This document shows positions 7,426 through 14,570 of a stretch of 36,426 nt of DNA, one piece after another; the stretch's first letter is position 1, and the number at the start of each line of letters is the position of its first letter. The stretch is from Agromyces humi (GTDB taxonomy: Bacteria; Actinomycetota; Actinomycetes; Actinomycetales; Microbacteriaceae), in contig NZ_WJSP02000011.1 of assembly GCF_009720255.1 (NCBI RefSeq), forward strand, positions 1-36,426. Reading direction: 5' to 3'. Below the pieces are notes generated by a model that was not told the DNA's origin, did not search any database, and saw nothing but the letters and a program-made list of their open reading frames with translations. The position numbers were made by a program, and so were the translations under genes.

Positions 7426-7809
7426 ATGAAGAACACCACCCTCCTCATCGGCGCCGGCAACACCATCAGTTACGACACCGTCACCACCAGCCACTACGAC
7501 CGGCTGGTCGACGCGGACCTCGGCGAGATCGTCGAGGTGATCGTCCGCGACACCCCGAAAGGCCCCCGCCGGTACGAGCAGGTGCACAAGGACAACATCT
7601 TCGCCGTCAACGGCAAGGACCTCCCGGCGCCGTCCTGGGAGCTCGTCGAGGTCGAGGAGTTCTACCTCTACAGCGTGTTCACCGGGAAGCCGGTCGCCGG
7701 CCGTGCCTGGGAGAGCTGCGAGGACGCCGAGAAGTTCCTCAACACCAGCGACGGGAAGTACGCGTTCGACATCCGCTCCGAGTTCCGATCCAACCTCATC
7801 GAGCTGTAG
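7426..7809 (+). CDS. Unknown protein (127 aa), leaderless
   Basis: The ATG is exactly at the predicted +1. The N-terminal half is beta-rich with a small barrel look (VDADLGEIVEVIVRDTPKGPRRYEQVHKDNIFAV), and the C-terminal half is aromatic and acidic (EEFYLYSVFTGKPVAGRAWESCEDAEKFL). No family is recognised. It is followed 12 bases later by the gene at 7822, probably in one transcript. Confidence 0.85.
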   Translation: MKNTTLLIGAGNTISYDTVTTSHYDRLVDADLGEIVEVIVRDTPKGPRRYEQVHKDNIFAVNGKDLPAPSWELVEVEEFYLYSVFTGKPVAGRAWESCEDAEKFLNTSDGKYAFDIRSEFRSNLIEL

Positions 7810-7821
7810 GAAAGGCACCCA

Positions 7822-8235
7822 ATGCGAGACCACCACCTCCTGATCACCGCGCCCGACATCGCAGCAGCCACGCTCTCGGCGGTGCTCCAGACCACCACCG
7901 ATGCGAACAACATCGACGTCTTCGACCAGACCGACGGCGTCGTGGAAGCGCAGTTCACCGAGTGGACCGACCGCGACCAGTTCGACGAACTCCTGATCTG
8001 GTGGAGCACCACCGGTCGAGTCGAACACGACATCGACGATCCTGAAACCGGGAAGCGCCGCCACATCTATGAGGCCGGCGCCCGCGTTGCGACTCTGGTT
8101 GAAGGGTTCGTTCCAGAACGCCTCCCCGAGCTCATCCAGGCAACGCTCGCGGCCGCCAACAGCGCGGACCTCGCCCTGCTGCAGTCCGCCGCGACCGAGC
8201 TCACCCGCGAACTCCTCACCGGCCTCGACGACTGA
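7822..8235 (+). CDS. Unknown protein (137 aa)
   Basis: GAAAGG lies seven bases before the ATG. The product is acidic, with a ferredoxin-like alternation in the first half (LLITAPDIAAATLSAVLQTTT; VEAQFTEWTDRDQFDELLIWW) and long Ala/Leu helices in the second half. No family is recognised. It ends at the CCGG palindrome at 8236-8255. Confidence 0.85.
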   Translation: MRDHHLLITAPDIAAATLSAVLQTTTDANNIDVFDQTDGVVEAQFTEWTDRDQFDELLIWWSTTGRVEHDIDDPETGKRRHIYEAGARVATLVEGFVPERLPELIQATLAAANSADLALLQSAATELTRELLTGLDD

Positions 8236-8255
8236 CCGGCCGGCCGGCCGGCCGG
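8236..8255. terminator. Self-complementary CCGG repeat, probable terminator
   Basis: Five tandem CCGG units directly after the TGA of the preceding gene form a fully self-complementary 20-mer. In RNA it would fold as a GC-only hairpin just before the CATG box at 8258. Confidence 0.6.
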
Positions 8256-8257
8256 AA

Positions 8258-8266
8258 CCGCGCATG
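8258..8266 (+). promoter_or_regulatory. CATG-box promoter
   Basis: Exact CCGCGCATG. Standard +1 would be C8275; the usual leader start AGAAG begins one base later at 8276, as if the spacer were one base longer. Confidence 0.7.
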
Positions 8267-8306
8267 CATGTTGCCAGAAGCAACCCAACGCCCTCGGAGG
8301 ACGATG

Positions 8307-8702
8307 ATGCCCAGATTCAGCAGCAGCAAGCACACCACGCGGACCGCCGACCCCGCCCCGTGGCTCGCCTACGACGGCACCCGCACCGCCGAGAAGGTGT
8401 GGACCCAGCAGGCGGACGACCAGACGCTATGGGCGCCGTCCGTGTTCGCGCCGCGGCGCAAGTTCGAGGTGCCTCTGAACGACCCGGCGAACGAGGTGAT
8501 CGGCGGCTTCCGCGTCTTCCGTGAGGACGTCGCGGCCGCTCACCCGCACCTCGACCCGGTGGAGGTGCTCGCCGGCGCGGCCGCGGAGTTCCTCTTCTAC
8601 TCGGACGAGCCGGACTACACCGGCGACCCGGTGGAGCTCGAGCACGCCAAGTCGGTGCTCCGCCGGATCATCTCTGCGAAGGAAGCGGGCGTGTTCGCCT
8701 GA
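8307..8702 (+). CDS. Unknown protein (131 aa)
   Basis: Two ATGs are adjacent (8304, 8307); the second has ideal six-base spacing from CGGAGG. The N-terminus is basic (PRFSSSKHTTRTADP), followed by a mixed domain (KFEVPLNDPANEVIGGFRVF) and a helical acidic end (PVELEHAKSVLRRIISAKEAG). No family is recognised. Single-gene unit between boxes at 8258 and 8707. Confidence 0.85.
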   Translation: MPRFSSSKHTTRTADPAPWLAYDGTRTAEKVWTQQADDQTLWAPSVFAPRRKFEVPLNDPANEVIGGFRVFREDVAAAHPHLDPVEVLAGAAAEFLFYSDEPDYTGDPVELEHAKSVLRRIISAKEAGVFA

Positions 8703-8706
8703 CCCG

Positions 8707-8715
8707 CCGCGCATG
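8707..8715 (+). promoter_or_regulatory. CATG-box promoter
   Basis: Exact CCGCGCATG. Predicted +1 is G8724; a 32-base leader of the ACGAAAGG type precedes the gene at 8756. Confidence 0.8.
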
Positions 8716-8755
8716 AGGGTGTCGACGAAGGATACGACTACGAAAGGGCACACTC

Positions 8756-9040
8756 ATGGGTTTCGCAGACGATATGCGACGCATCGCCGAGACGACCGGC
8801 CGCACCTACCGGACGCCGCTCCGGGTCATCGTGCAGCAACCCGATCACCCGTACACGAACATGAAGTACATCGGGAAGAACGCCCTTGAGAACGCCGGGA
8901 AGCTCGTCGACAGCTTCGCCGAGAACGTGAATTGGAAGGCGTTCGAAGGCGACGGCCACGGAGGGATCATCCCGATCGCCGACCGTGACTGGCTGGCCGA
9001 ACGGAACGCAGCCGACGCACGCGAGGCACAGCTGCGCTGA
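8756..9040 (+). CDS. Unknown protein (94 aa)
   Basis: The ATG is preceded by GAAAGGG. The chain is mixed (FADDMRRIAETTGRTYRTPLRVIVQQPDHPYTNMKYIGKNALENAG), with a Gly/His turn (FEGDGHGGIIPIADRDWL). No family is recognised. Single-gene unit. Confidence 0.8.
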   Translation: MGFADDMRRIAETTGRTYRTPLRVIVQQPDHPYTNMKYIGKNALENAGKLVDSFAENVNWKAFEGDGHGGIIPIADRDWLAERNAADAREAQLR

Positions 9041-9077
9041 GATCCCCTGGCGGATCGGCCGGCCGCCTGCCCGGCGC

Positions 9078-9086
9078 CCGCGCATG
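9078..9086 (+). promoter_or_regulatory. CATG-box promoter with hairpin leader
   Basis: Exact CCGCGCATG. Predicted +1 is G9095; the leader has a CCGGC/GCCGG stem (9107-9111 with 9117-9121) followed by CGACCAGGAAG. Confidence 0.85.
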
Positions 9087-9142
9087 ATCGTGTCGAAGAC
9101 GACGTACCGGCGAAGAGCCGGCCGACCAGGAAGCAGGACCGC

Positions 9143-9241
9143 ATGGGATTCTCGCTCGCCGACTTCGCCGAACCAGGCGACAAGTTCACGGACTTCGTCA
9201 CGGGAGAGTCCCGCATCGTCCCCGAACCCGACGAGGCCTGA
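9143..9241 (+). CDS. Micro-protein (32 aa)
   Basis: ATG at 9143 follows CAGGAAGCAGGA at normal distance and a complete box plus hairpin leader. The 32-residue product (starting MGFSLADFAEPGDKF, ending PEPDEA) is acidic and ends at TGA 9239-9241. Its start resembles the MGFADDM start of the gene at 8756. Having its own promoter cassette argues that this very short gene is real. Function unknown. Confidence 0.65.
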   Translation: MGFSLADFAEPGDKFTDFVTGESRIVPEPDEA

Positions 9242-9262
9242 CCGGCGCTGGAAGCACGAACC

Positions 9263-9837
9263 ATGCCCCCGAACCGGTACCGCACCAAGCCCGGCACTAC
9301 CCGACTGAACGGGTCGGCGCCGAAGCCGCACACCATGGCGGACGCATCCCTCGAGGCACGGCATGATGGTCCGGTGGAGGACCACCTCATCCCGCCCAAC
9401 GAGCTCGCCGACAACCCTGGCCCGGGTGTCCCCGACGATAGCGGGGGAGCGAAGCCACGGCGGACGCCTTGCTCGTCGTGCCCTTACAGACGTGGTGCTC
9501 CGTCAGGCGTTTGGCATCCCGAAGAGTACGAAAAACTCCCCAGGTACGACGCGGAAACCTTCGACCAGCCCGTGCAGGCCTTTTCTGCCACCACGCCGAC
9601 GAGACCGTCTGCGCCGGTTGGCTCGGCCACACCGAGCCGTCGCAACTGCTCGCCGTGCGGATCGGGATCATGCGAGGCGACCTGCACCAGGAATGCGTCG
9701 ACTATACGACCGACGTGCCACTGTTCGAATCGGGAGCGGCCGCCGCAGAGCACGGCGTCGCAGAGCTGTTCGAGCCTGGAGAGCGGGCCCAGAACACCAT
9801 CGAGAAGCTGATCCGGCTCAGGCAACTGGACCGATAA
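9263..9837 (+). pseudogene. DUF6283-like CxxC protein, frameshifted
   Basis: Frame 2 from the ATG at 9263 encodes a Pro-rich start and the motif PCSSCPYRRGAPSGVWHPEEYEKLPRYD (C70, C73). The match is then lost at a TTTT run (9581-9584). The rest continues in frame 1 as FCHHADETVCAGW ... DLHQECVDY and runs to TAA-type stop at 9835-9837. The PC-x2-CPYR, CHQ and CAGW elements together fit, from memory, the actinobacterial/phage DUF6283 family. One inserted T would restore a 191-aa protein. It could be a mutation, a sequencing error or a -1 programmed shift. The start may also be the ATG at 9335. Confidence 0.7.
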
Positions 9838-9891
9838 CCTTCACGCACCACCCCGAACCGCGCCACATCCACCCTCCAGAGCTTGGACGCC

Positions 9892-10587
9892 ATGACCGCC
9901 GCCCCGCCTCCCGCCAACGACCGCCCACCCCTCCTGCGCCAACCGCTGTTCTGGATCCTCGCCGGGGTCGGGGTGCTGCTCGTCGCGGCCGGCGTCACGG
10001 TCGCACTCGGCGTCGGGGCGAGCCCGTCTGGCGGACGGGCCCCTACGGGAGCCGCGCCCGCAACAACGACCGCAACTCCCGCGGCAGTCGAGGCAACCGA
10101 GGCGCCGGTGCAGGTACCTCCGGTGTCCGTTTTTGCGATCCCACCTGACTGCGCCGGCATGTACACCAAGGACTGGTCCGCGGACATGAACGGGTTCGTC
10201 CTGAACCCGGCGTGGGCGGCCGACCCGAGCAACCTGCAGTACGGTTCCCGCGATGACGGTCTCGTCACCGTGCTCGAGGCGACGAAGTTGCTGACGTGCA
10301 AGTGGGCATCGCCGAACGGTGGCACTGACCGGGGGATCACCACGAACGTGGCATCTTTGACACCTGAGCAGCAGGCGAGCACGATCGCTCACGCGCAGGC
10401 GAGCGGGTTCGACTGCTACCAGGAGTTGGGCGGCACTCGGTGCGTCACTGAGACCGCACCGAGCGCGGACGGGCAGTCCGGGGAGTCGCACTTCCTCCGC
10501 GATGGAGTCTGGATTGCCACCGTCTGGATCAACCTGCAGCCAGACGGGTACACGCATGACATGGTCGCGGCGATCTTTGGATCCTAA
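9892..10587 (+). CDS. Membrane-anchored extracytoplasmic protein (231 aa)
   Basis: ATG at 9892 (TTG at 9883 in the same frame is possible) after a weak GGAC site. A Pro-rich cytoplasmic start, one membrane segment at about residues 19-42, a Thr/Ala/Pro linker and a C-terminal domain with several Cys (PDCAGMY, LLTCKW, FDCYQEL, TRCVTE) predict a type II protein with disulfides outside the cell. This plan is common in actinobacterial surface proteins. No CATG box precedes it. Function unknown. Confidence 0.85.
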   Translation: MTAAPPPANDRPPLLRQPLFWILAGVGVLLVAAGVTVALGVGASPSGGRAPTGAAPATTTATPAAVEATEAPVQVPPVSVFAIPPDCAGMYTKDWSADMNGFVLNPAWAADPSNLQYGSRDDGLVTVLEATKLLTCKWASPNGGTDRGITTNVASLTPEQQASTIAHAQASGFDCYQELGGTRCVTETAPSADGQSGESHFLRDGVWIATVWINLQPDGYTHDMVAAIFGS

Positions 10588-10609
10588 GAATGCTGGGAAG
10601 ATTCCTCCA

Positions 10610-10638
10610 TTGACTTCCGAGGATTTCTAATCTATCGT
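10610..10638 (+). promoter_or_regulatory. Sigma-70-type promoter with repeated flanks
   Basis: TTGACT (10610-10615), a 17-base spacer and TATCGT (10633-10638) match a primary-sigma promoter. The region is distinctly AT-richer than its surroundings. Near-repeats GATTCCTCCA (10600-10609) and GAATCCTCCA (10664-10673) flank it and could be operator sites. Confidence 0.75.
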
Positions 10639-10673
10639 GGTGGAATAGCGAGATCCAAGGAAGGAATCCTCCA

Positions 10674-11153
10674 ATGAACGATCTGCCCACCTCCGACTCC
10701 GCCGGCTTCCAGTACGTCCCCGTCCCCAACGAGCACGTGCCAGCCGTCTACCGCTACCTCGCAGAACTCACGGTGCCAGCTGCCCAGCCAGCGGCTACCG
10801 CCGCAGAGTCCAGGAACGAGCTGCCTTGGAGCGACGAAGACCTCGCCCGGCTCAAGGCCCGCTCCTACGAGACGACCGTCATCGTCAGCGACATCATGGA
10901 CATCCTGGCCGCGCACCCCGGCGACTGGTTCACGAACGCGGAGCTCGCCGAAGCCCTCAACCGTCAGCCGTCCCAGATCGTCAGCCTCTGGTCGTCACTG
11001 TCCCGGCACCTGAACAAGCACTACGGCCGTTCGCAGTTCCCGATGGAGACCAAGTCCGGGAAGCGGTTCAACCCGCGGAAGCCGGAAGGGGTGTACTACC
11101 GGCTCACTGACGACCAGGCCGAACAGTGGAATCGGACCGCCCCTCAGGCATGA
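10674..11153 (+). CDS. Putative winged-helix DNA-binding protein (159 aa)
   Basis: AAGGAAGGA lies eight bases before the ATG. After a flexible N-terminus, residues about 50-145 form a helical domain with an HTH-like stretch (DWFTNAELAEALNRQPSQIVSLWSSLSRHL) and a basic wing (SGKRFNPRKPEGVYYRLT). This suggests a DNA-binding regulator, but I cannot assign a family. It is driven by a host-type promoter rather than a CATG box and followed by a strong terminator, so it is a free-standing, separately controlled gene, a good candidate for an immunity or early regulator. Confidence 0.85.
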   Translation: MNDLPTSDSAGFQYVPVPNEHVPAVYRYLAELTVPAAQPAATAAESRNELPWSDEDLARLKARSYETTVIVSDIMDILAAHPGDWFTNAELAEALNRQPSQIVSLWSSLSRHLNKHYGRSQFPMETKSGKRFNPRKPEGVYYRLTDDQAEQWNRTAPQA

Positions 11154-11160
11154 GCTCGCT

Positions 11161-11190
11161 GCGACCGCGGGTATGCGTTCCCGCGGTCGC
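11161..11190 (+). terminator. Terminator hairpin
   Basis: A perfect 11-bp stem (GCGACCGCGGG 11161-11171 with 11180-11190) and an 8-base loop, seven bases after the preceding stop codon. Confidence 0.85.
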
Positions 11191-11339
11191 GGTCCAGTGC
11201 GGCGGCCGGCAACACCAAGCGGCGGCCTAGCTCCCAACCCGCCGGCGACATCATCGCCGCGAAGACCGGGGTGCCCCACCTCTATCGCTTGGTATGTCGC
11301 CGCAACACCGCGACGGCACCGCACGTCAGGAGAAACCGC

Positions 11340-11639
11340 ATGAGCCACCCCGTCACCGCCCTGAGCATCGCCTCGATCCTCGGACCGGACCGCGAACCGG
11401 ACAACAACCGCATCCGCCTCACTGCGGCACCTGAGAGCACCCCGAACCGGTTCCACCGGCCGACCGACGTGATGATCAACATCCGGCCCGCGGAACGACG
11501 TGCACGCGCCTGGTACCGGGTGTTCGAAGACAACGAGGGCGACCACGTCATCATCCTCGCCGGATCACCCATGCCCCTCGACACGTACCTCGTCGAACAC
11601 CTGCAGCCGTGGCTGAACGGGGAACGCGCCGCCAGCTGA
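11340..11639 (+). CDS. Unknown protein (99 aa)
   Basis: CAGGAG lies seven bases before the ATG. The 186-base upstream gap holds the terminator at 11161-11190, a CGGCGA/TCGCCG hairpin, and possible -10 sequences (TATCGC, TATGTC near 11283-11298), but no CATG box. The product has a disordered start and a compact end (RAWYRVFEDNEGDHVIILAGSPMPLDTYLVEHLQPWL). No family is recognised. Confidence 0.8.
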   Translation: MSHPVTALSIASILGPDREPDNNRIRLTAAPESTPNRFHRPTDVMINIRPAERRARAWYRVFEDNEGDHVIILAGSPMPLDTYLVEHLQPWLNGERAAS

Positions 11640-11694
11640 TCAGGGGCTACGGCACCGGCGACGACCAGAAATCGTGCGCCGGCGTCGCCCGCCC

Positions 11695-11703
11695 CCGCGC
11701 ATG
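11695..11703 (+). promoter_or_regulatory. CATG-box promoter with hairpin leader
   Basis: Exact CCGCGCATG. Predicted +1 is G11712; the RNA starts GAGAAGAAGCAGCGCCGG, with a GCCGG/CCGGC stem (11725-11729 with 11739-11743), then GAGGAG. Confidence 0.88.
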
Positions 11704-11763
11704 AATGTCTCGAGAAGAAGCAGCGCCGGCCCACGGGCCCGGCCGACATGAGGAGACACATTC

Positions 11764-12315
11764 ATGGGATCGACCGGCATTCACCGCCGCAAGGGTCAGA
11801 CCAACCGCGAGTTCTTCGCCGCACAGGTGCTTTCCCCGGAGCACCACGAGGTCCTCGCCGACATCACCCGCCGGGAACCCGCCGGCTCCGAATGGTCCAA
11901 CGTCTACTACGCCGCGGTCCGCGACAACCGCACCGGCAGCGTCTTCGCGCTCGTCATCCCGTTCACCCGCGTCCCCAACCCGAACGCGTACACGAACTTC
12001 TACTACAAGACCATGGACGAGACCGTCCACCCTCTCTACTACGACGCCACCGCGGCGATCCTCGACGCGCTGACCGACACGACCTACGAGGGCGCGAAAG
12101 AGTGGCGCGACAAGGCCCGCGAGGCAGTGAACGCTGCTGCCGCCACCCCAAAGGTGAAGCGCGGCGACACCGTGAAGTTCGCCCGGGCGCTCACGTTCAC
12201 ATCAGGCCTCGCCGCTGACACCCTCACGTTCGTCGAACGGTCCACGTTCCGGCTCCCAACCGGGCAGCTGGCCCGCATCCCGAACTGGAAGCGTCTCAGC
12301 TTCAACGTCGCCTGA
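11764..12315 (+). CDS. Conserved phage-type protein, possibly DUF6927-like (183 aa)
   Basis: GAGGAG precedes the ATG by about eight bases. The N-terminus (MGSTGIHRRKGQTNREFFAAQVL) and the following YYAAVRD, FALVIPF, YTNFYYKTMDE and YYDATAAILDAL elements resemble a family of actinobacterial and phage proteins that I recall as DUF6927; this is from memory. The C-terminus adds a beta-rich part (VKRGDTVKFARALTFTSG). Molecular role unknown. It has the fullest version of the box-hairpin leader. Confidence 0.85.
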   Translation: MGSTGIHRRKGQTNREFFAAQVLSPEHHEVLADITRREPAGSEWSNVYYAAVRDNRTGSVFALVIPFTRVPNPNAYTNFYYKTMDETVHPLYYDATAAILDALTDTTYEGAKEWRDKAREAVNAAAATPKVKRGDTVKFARALTFTSGLAADTLTFVERSTFRLPTGQLARIPNWKRLSFNVA

Positions 12316-12323
12316 CCGCTTCC

Positions 12324-12352
12324 GCGCGGCCGCGACCGAACCGCGGCCGCGC
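12324..12352 (+). terminator. Terminator hairpin fused to promoter
   Basis: A perfect 11-bp stem (GCGCGGCCGCG 12324-12334 with 12342-12352). Its 3' arm supplies the CCGCGC of the CATG box at 12347-12355. Confidence 0.85.
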
Positions 12353-12355
12353 ATG
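12347..12355 (+). promoter_or_regulatory. CATG-box promoter, leaderless
   Basis: Exact CCGCGCATG sharing six bases with the terminator stem. Predicted +1 is A12364, the first base of the next ATG. Confidence 0.87.
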
Positions 12356-12363
12356 GAAGTGAC

Positions 12364-12612
12364 ATGACTCAGAACCCCACCGACAAGACCGGCTTGAACG
12401 TGCACCTCACCGGGAACGCCTGGCACATCGTGACCGAGTACGTCCGCGAGAACTACGACGCACCCGAAGACGAGGCCGACACCGTCACGAACCGGCTCGA
12501 GCAGACCATCGAGAACCTGAACGGCGAGGAGATCGCCGCGATGCTCCTCAGCGTCGCCAAGCGCGCGTTCAAGGCCGGCTTCGAGCAGACCGGCGCGAAC
12601 CTCATCGACTGA
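12364..12612 (+). CDS. Unknown helical protein (82 aa), leaderless
   Basis: The ATG is exactly at the predicted +1 and lacks a ribosome site. The product is acidic and helical (AWHIVTEYVRENYDAPEDEADTVTNRLEQTIENLNGEEIAAMLLSVAKRAFKAGFEQ). No family is recognised. Single-gene unit closed by the hairpin at 12613-12632. Confidence 0.85.
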   Translation: MTQNPTDKTGLNVHLTGNAWHIVTEYVRENYDAPEDEADTVTNRLEQTIENLNGEEIAAMLLSVAKRAFKAGFEQTGANLID

Positions 12613-12632
12613 GCGGGGCCGGCAGGCCCCGC
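12613..12632 (+). terminator. Terminator hairpin fused to promoter
   Basis: A perfect 8-bp stem (GCGGGGCC with GGCCCCGC, loop GGCA) directly after the stop. The 3' arm contributes to the box at 12629-12637. Confidence 0.8.
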
Positions 12633-12637
12633 GCATG
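12629..12637 (+). promoter_or_regulatory. CATG-box promoter
   Basis: Exact CCGCGCATG overlapping a terminator arm. Standard +1 is C12646, one of three copies without a purine there. Confidence 0.7.
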
Positions 12638-12691
12638 AATGAACCCCACCCAAACCGGTGGGACCACATCGACAGCGAAGGAGACCCGGCC

Positions 12692-13048
12692 ATGCTCACC
12701 ACCCTGGACACACCATCAGTCCTGTACGGCATCCTCGACCCGGAACGCGAGTTCACCCGGCCGCGCCCGTCGCAAAAGAAGCCGAAGGTCACCTGCGACT
12801 GCACCGACCGGCACGGAGGGCAGAAGAAGGCGTACCCCAACCTCGAGGAAGCACGATCCTCAGCGATGCGCCGCGACTACGGCGTGTTCCGCACCTACAA
12901 GTGCCCCCAGATCCACGGGTATTTCCACCTCACCGGCGCGGAATGGCCGCCCACCAGGGAGGGCGACTCCCGCACCCAGCTGCAGGAAGCCCGCCGTGCA
13001 CACCGCCGCGCCCGTCGCACCGCCAACACCCAGGAGGCGCGAGCATGA
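12692..13048 (+). CDS. Small putative zinc-binding protein (118 aa)
   Basis: AAGGAG precedes the ATG at 12692. Residues 35-79 contain C35-D-C37 and C71-x3-H75-x3-H79 (KCPQIHGYFHLT), an arrangement seen in many small actinophage proteins with a C-x-C and CP-x2-HGxxHLT zinc site. The C-terminus is a basic helix (RRAHRRARRTANTQEARA). Its stop overlaps the next ATG (ATGA at 13045). Confidence 0.85.
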   Translation: MLTTLDTPSVLYGILDPEREFTRPRPSQKKPKVTCDCTDRHGGQKKAYPNLEEARSSAMRRDYGVFRTYKCPQIHGYFHLTGAEWPPTREGDSRTQLQEARRAHRRARRTANTQEARA

Positions 13049-13170
13049 CCGAGCAGAAGCCCGCCGACCGACGGCTCCGCATCAGCATCGAGTTCGGCGG
13101 TCATGTCGTCCTGGTCGTCCTGATCATCGCCGTGGCCGCAATCGCCATCGCGGACACCCTGAGCCGCTGA
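13045..13170 (+). CDS. Single-pass membrane micro-protein (41 aa)
   Basis: It starts in the ATGA overlap with the previous gene, with AGGAGG upstream. A charged N-terminus (MTEQKPADRRLRISIEF) precedes one membrane helix at about residues 20-37 (HVVLVVLIIAVAAIAIA). Its role is unknown; short membrane proteins of phages often modulate host envelope functions. A broken relative may follow at 13216. Confidence 0.8.
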   Translation: MTEQKPADRRLRISIEFGGHVVLVVLIIAVAAIAIADTLSR

Positions 13171-13215
13171 ACAGTCGCACCCGCACGAGACCCGGACGCC
13201 GGCTCGCACGCAACC

Positions 13216-13377
13216 ATGCTGCACAAAGGCGCCGGGTGATCCGACGCGCCGCAGACCTCGTCACGCCGCCGCGAGACCCGCCCCGGCGAGCCGCAGATCA
13301 AGGCGATCGTCGCCATCGCCGTGTTTGGCGGGCCAGCCGCCATCGCCGCCACCATCTGGGCGACCCTTCACCGCTGA
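13216..13377 (+). pseudogene. Possible broken single-pass membrane protein
   Basis: In one frame an ATG at 13216 gives seven codons, a TGA at 13237-13239, then an open stretch ending PQIKAIVAIAVFGGPAAIAATIWATLHR with high GC at third positions and an obvious membrane helix. No start codon lies between the TGA and the helix, and no ribosome site precedes 13216. It may be a nonsense-broken relative of the gene at 13045. A GTG at 13236 opens another, Arg-rich frame that looks non-coding. The rest of the 13171-13378 gap shows nothing else. Confidence 0.35.
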
Positions 13378-13378
13378 A

Positions 13379-13387
13379 CCGCGCATG
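13379..13387 (+). promoter_or_regulatory. CATG-box promoter with hairpin leader
   Basis: Exact CCGCGCATG. Predicted +1 is G13396; the leader has a CCCGGC/GCCGGG stem (13408-13413 with 13419-13424) before GGAAGG. Confidence 0.85.
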
Positions 13388-13442
13388 AACGCCTCGAAGA
13401 CGAGACACCCGGCCGGGCGCCGGGACGACCTGGAAGGCGATC

Positions 13443-14090
13443 ATGCAGCCGATGTACGACAACCCCGAGACCCACGCGGCGAACCCGCCGGAGACGTGGA
13501 AGGTGGAGAAGGACACCGGTGGCCGCTCAGGCTGGTGGGACCTGTACGTCAGCGACATCTCGAACCGGCCGATCATGGGCTTCCGCACCAAGCGTGAAGC
13601 AGTCGCCGCGACGACCGAGGGGAAGTACTTCGACGCGTGGCACACCGACGCCCGCTGGTTCGCCGGGGAAGCCGTCCACGGTCGGAAGCTGTACCGCGAG
13701 GTGCTCGACCAGCGCGCCGCCGCCGAGCGTGCCGCCGCGCGCAAGGCCGCCCGCTCCGGGACCACCGTCGAGGAACTCGCGAAGTGGAAGTCAGCGCTGG
13801 GTGCCGCGGACCCCGTCCTCGCCGACGTCCTCGACGCCGCACGTGACATGTTCCGGCTCATCGACGACGGCCACCTCATCGACATTGACGCCCTCGACCG
13901 TGACGAGGCGCTCGCCCTGCACCGCGATCTCGCCGAGACGTGGGGTGTCAGCTCCGACATCGAGATCGAACTGCACCGCACGAAGTACCTCGGGATCGGC
14001 GCTGACCGCACCGCCGTCGAGGTGCTCGAAGACCTCGCCGAAATCGAACGGGAGCAGTCCGCTTTCGCACTGTCGCTGCCCACGCGGTAG
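13443..14090 (+). CDS. Unknown protein (215 aa)
   Basis: TGGAAGG lies a few bases before the ATG. An aromatic N-terminal domain (ETWKVEKDTGGRSGWWDLYVSDISNRPIMGF; KYFDAWHTDARWFAGEAVHG) is followed by an Arg/Ala-rich coiled coil (about residues 80-105) and an acidic helical C-terminal part. No family is recognised. Single-gene unit. Confidence 0.85.
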   Translation: MQPMYDNPETHAANPPETWKVEKDTGGRSGWWDLYVSDISNRPIMGFRTKREAVAATTEGKYFDAWHTDARWFAGEAVHGRKLYREVLDQRAAAERAAARKAARSGTTVEELAKWKSALGAADPVLADVLDAARDMFRLIDDGHLIDIDALDRDEALALHRDLAETWGVSSDIEIELHRTKYLGIGADRTAVEVLEDLAEIEREQSAFALSLPTR

Positions 14091-14109
14091 CCGTCACACG
14101 GCCCGGCGG

Positions 14110-14118
14110 CCGCGCATG
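14110..14118 (+). promoter_or_regulatory. CATG-box promoter with hairpin leader
   Basis: Exact CCGCGCATG. Predicted +1 is G14127; the leader has a GGCCG/CGGCC stem (14141-14145 with 14149-14153) and GAGGAG before a TTG start. Confidence 0.85.
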
Positions 14119-14174
14119 AACGTCATGAAGACGACATGCCGGCCGCCACGGCCGCGGAACCTGAGGAGCCACCC

Positions 14175-14534
14175 TTGAGCATCATCACCGCCGACCAGCT
14201 GGACCGGATCGTCACCATCCTCGACGACGTCCGACATGACACCGACCCGAAGGACACCGTCGAGTACGCCGACCGCATCCTCGCCGCCGCCGGCATCACG
14301 GTCGCCGACGAACCGCCCGCCGGCTCCCGGACCGCCACGGTGACCACCACGGTCGTCGGGACGTTCAAGGAAACCTGGCGGGTCGTCCTCACCGACGACA
14401 TCGACGAGTACGACCGTGACGCGCTCATCGGCCACGCGTACGACGTCATCGGTTCCGGTGCCGCGATCTGGCTCGGCGACTCCGAGGGTGACTCCGAGGA
14501 CCGGCTCGTCTCGAGCGTCGAAATCGACGACTGA
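14175..14534 (+). CDS. Unknown protein (119 aa)
   Basis: TTG at 14175 is chosen because GAGGAG sits eight bases upstream and the leader is organised like those of neighbouring genes. The in-frame ATG at 14136 lies just before the leader hairpin and has no ribosome site. The product has a helical N-terminus (QLDRIVTILDDVRHD) and a beta domain (ATVTTTVVGTFKETWRVVLTDDIDEYD ... VSSVEID). No family is recognised. Confidence 0.82.
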   Translation: MSIITADQLDRIVTILDDVRHDTDPKDTVEYADRILAAAGITVADEPPAGSRTATVTTTVVGTFKETWRVVLTDDIDEYDRDALIGHAYDVIGSGAAIWLGDSEGDSEDRLVSSVEIDD

Positions 14535-14546
14535 CCGGTGCCGGCC

Positions 14547-14570
14547 GGGGTCGGCGCGAGCGCCGGCCCC
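14547..14570 (+). terminator. Terminator hairpin fused to promoter
   Basis: GGGGTCGGCG (14547-14556) pairs over 10 bp with CGCCGGCCCC (14561-14570), with one U-G pair and loop CGAG. Its end overlaps the box at 14569. Confidence 0.8.
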
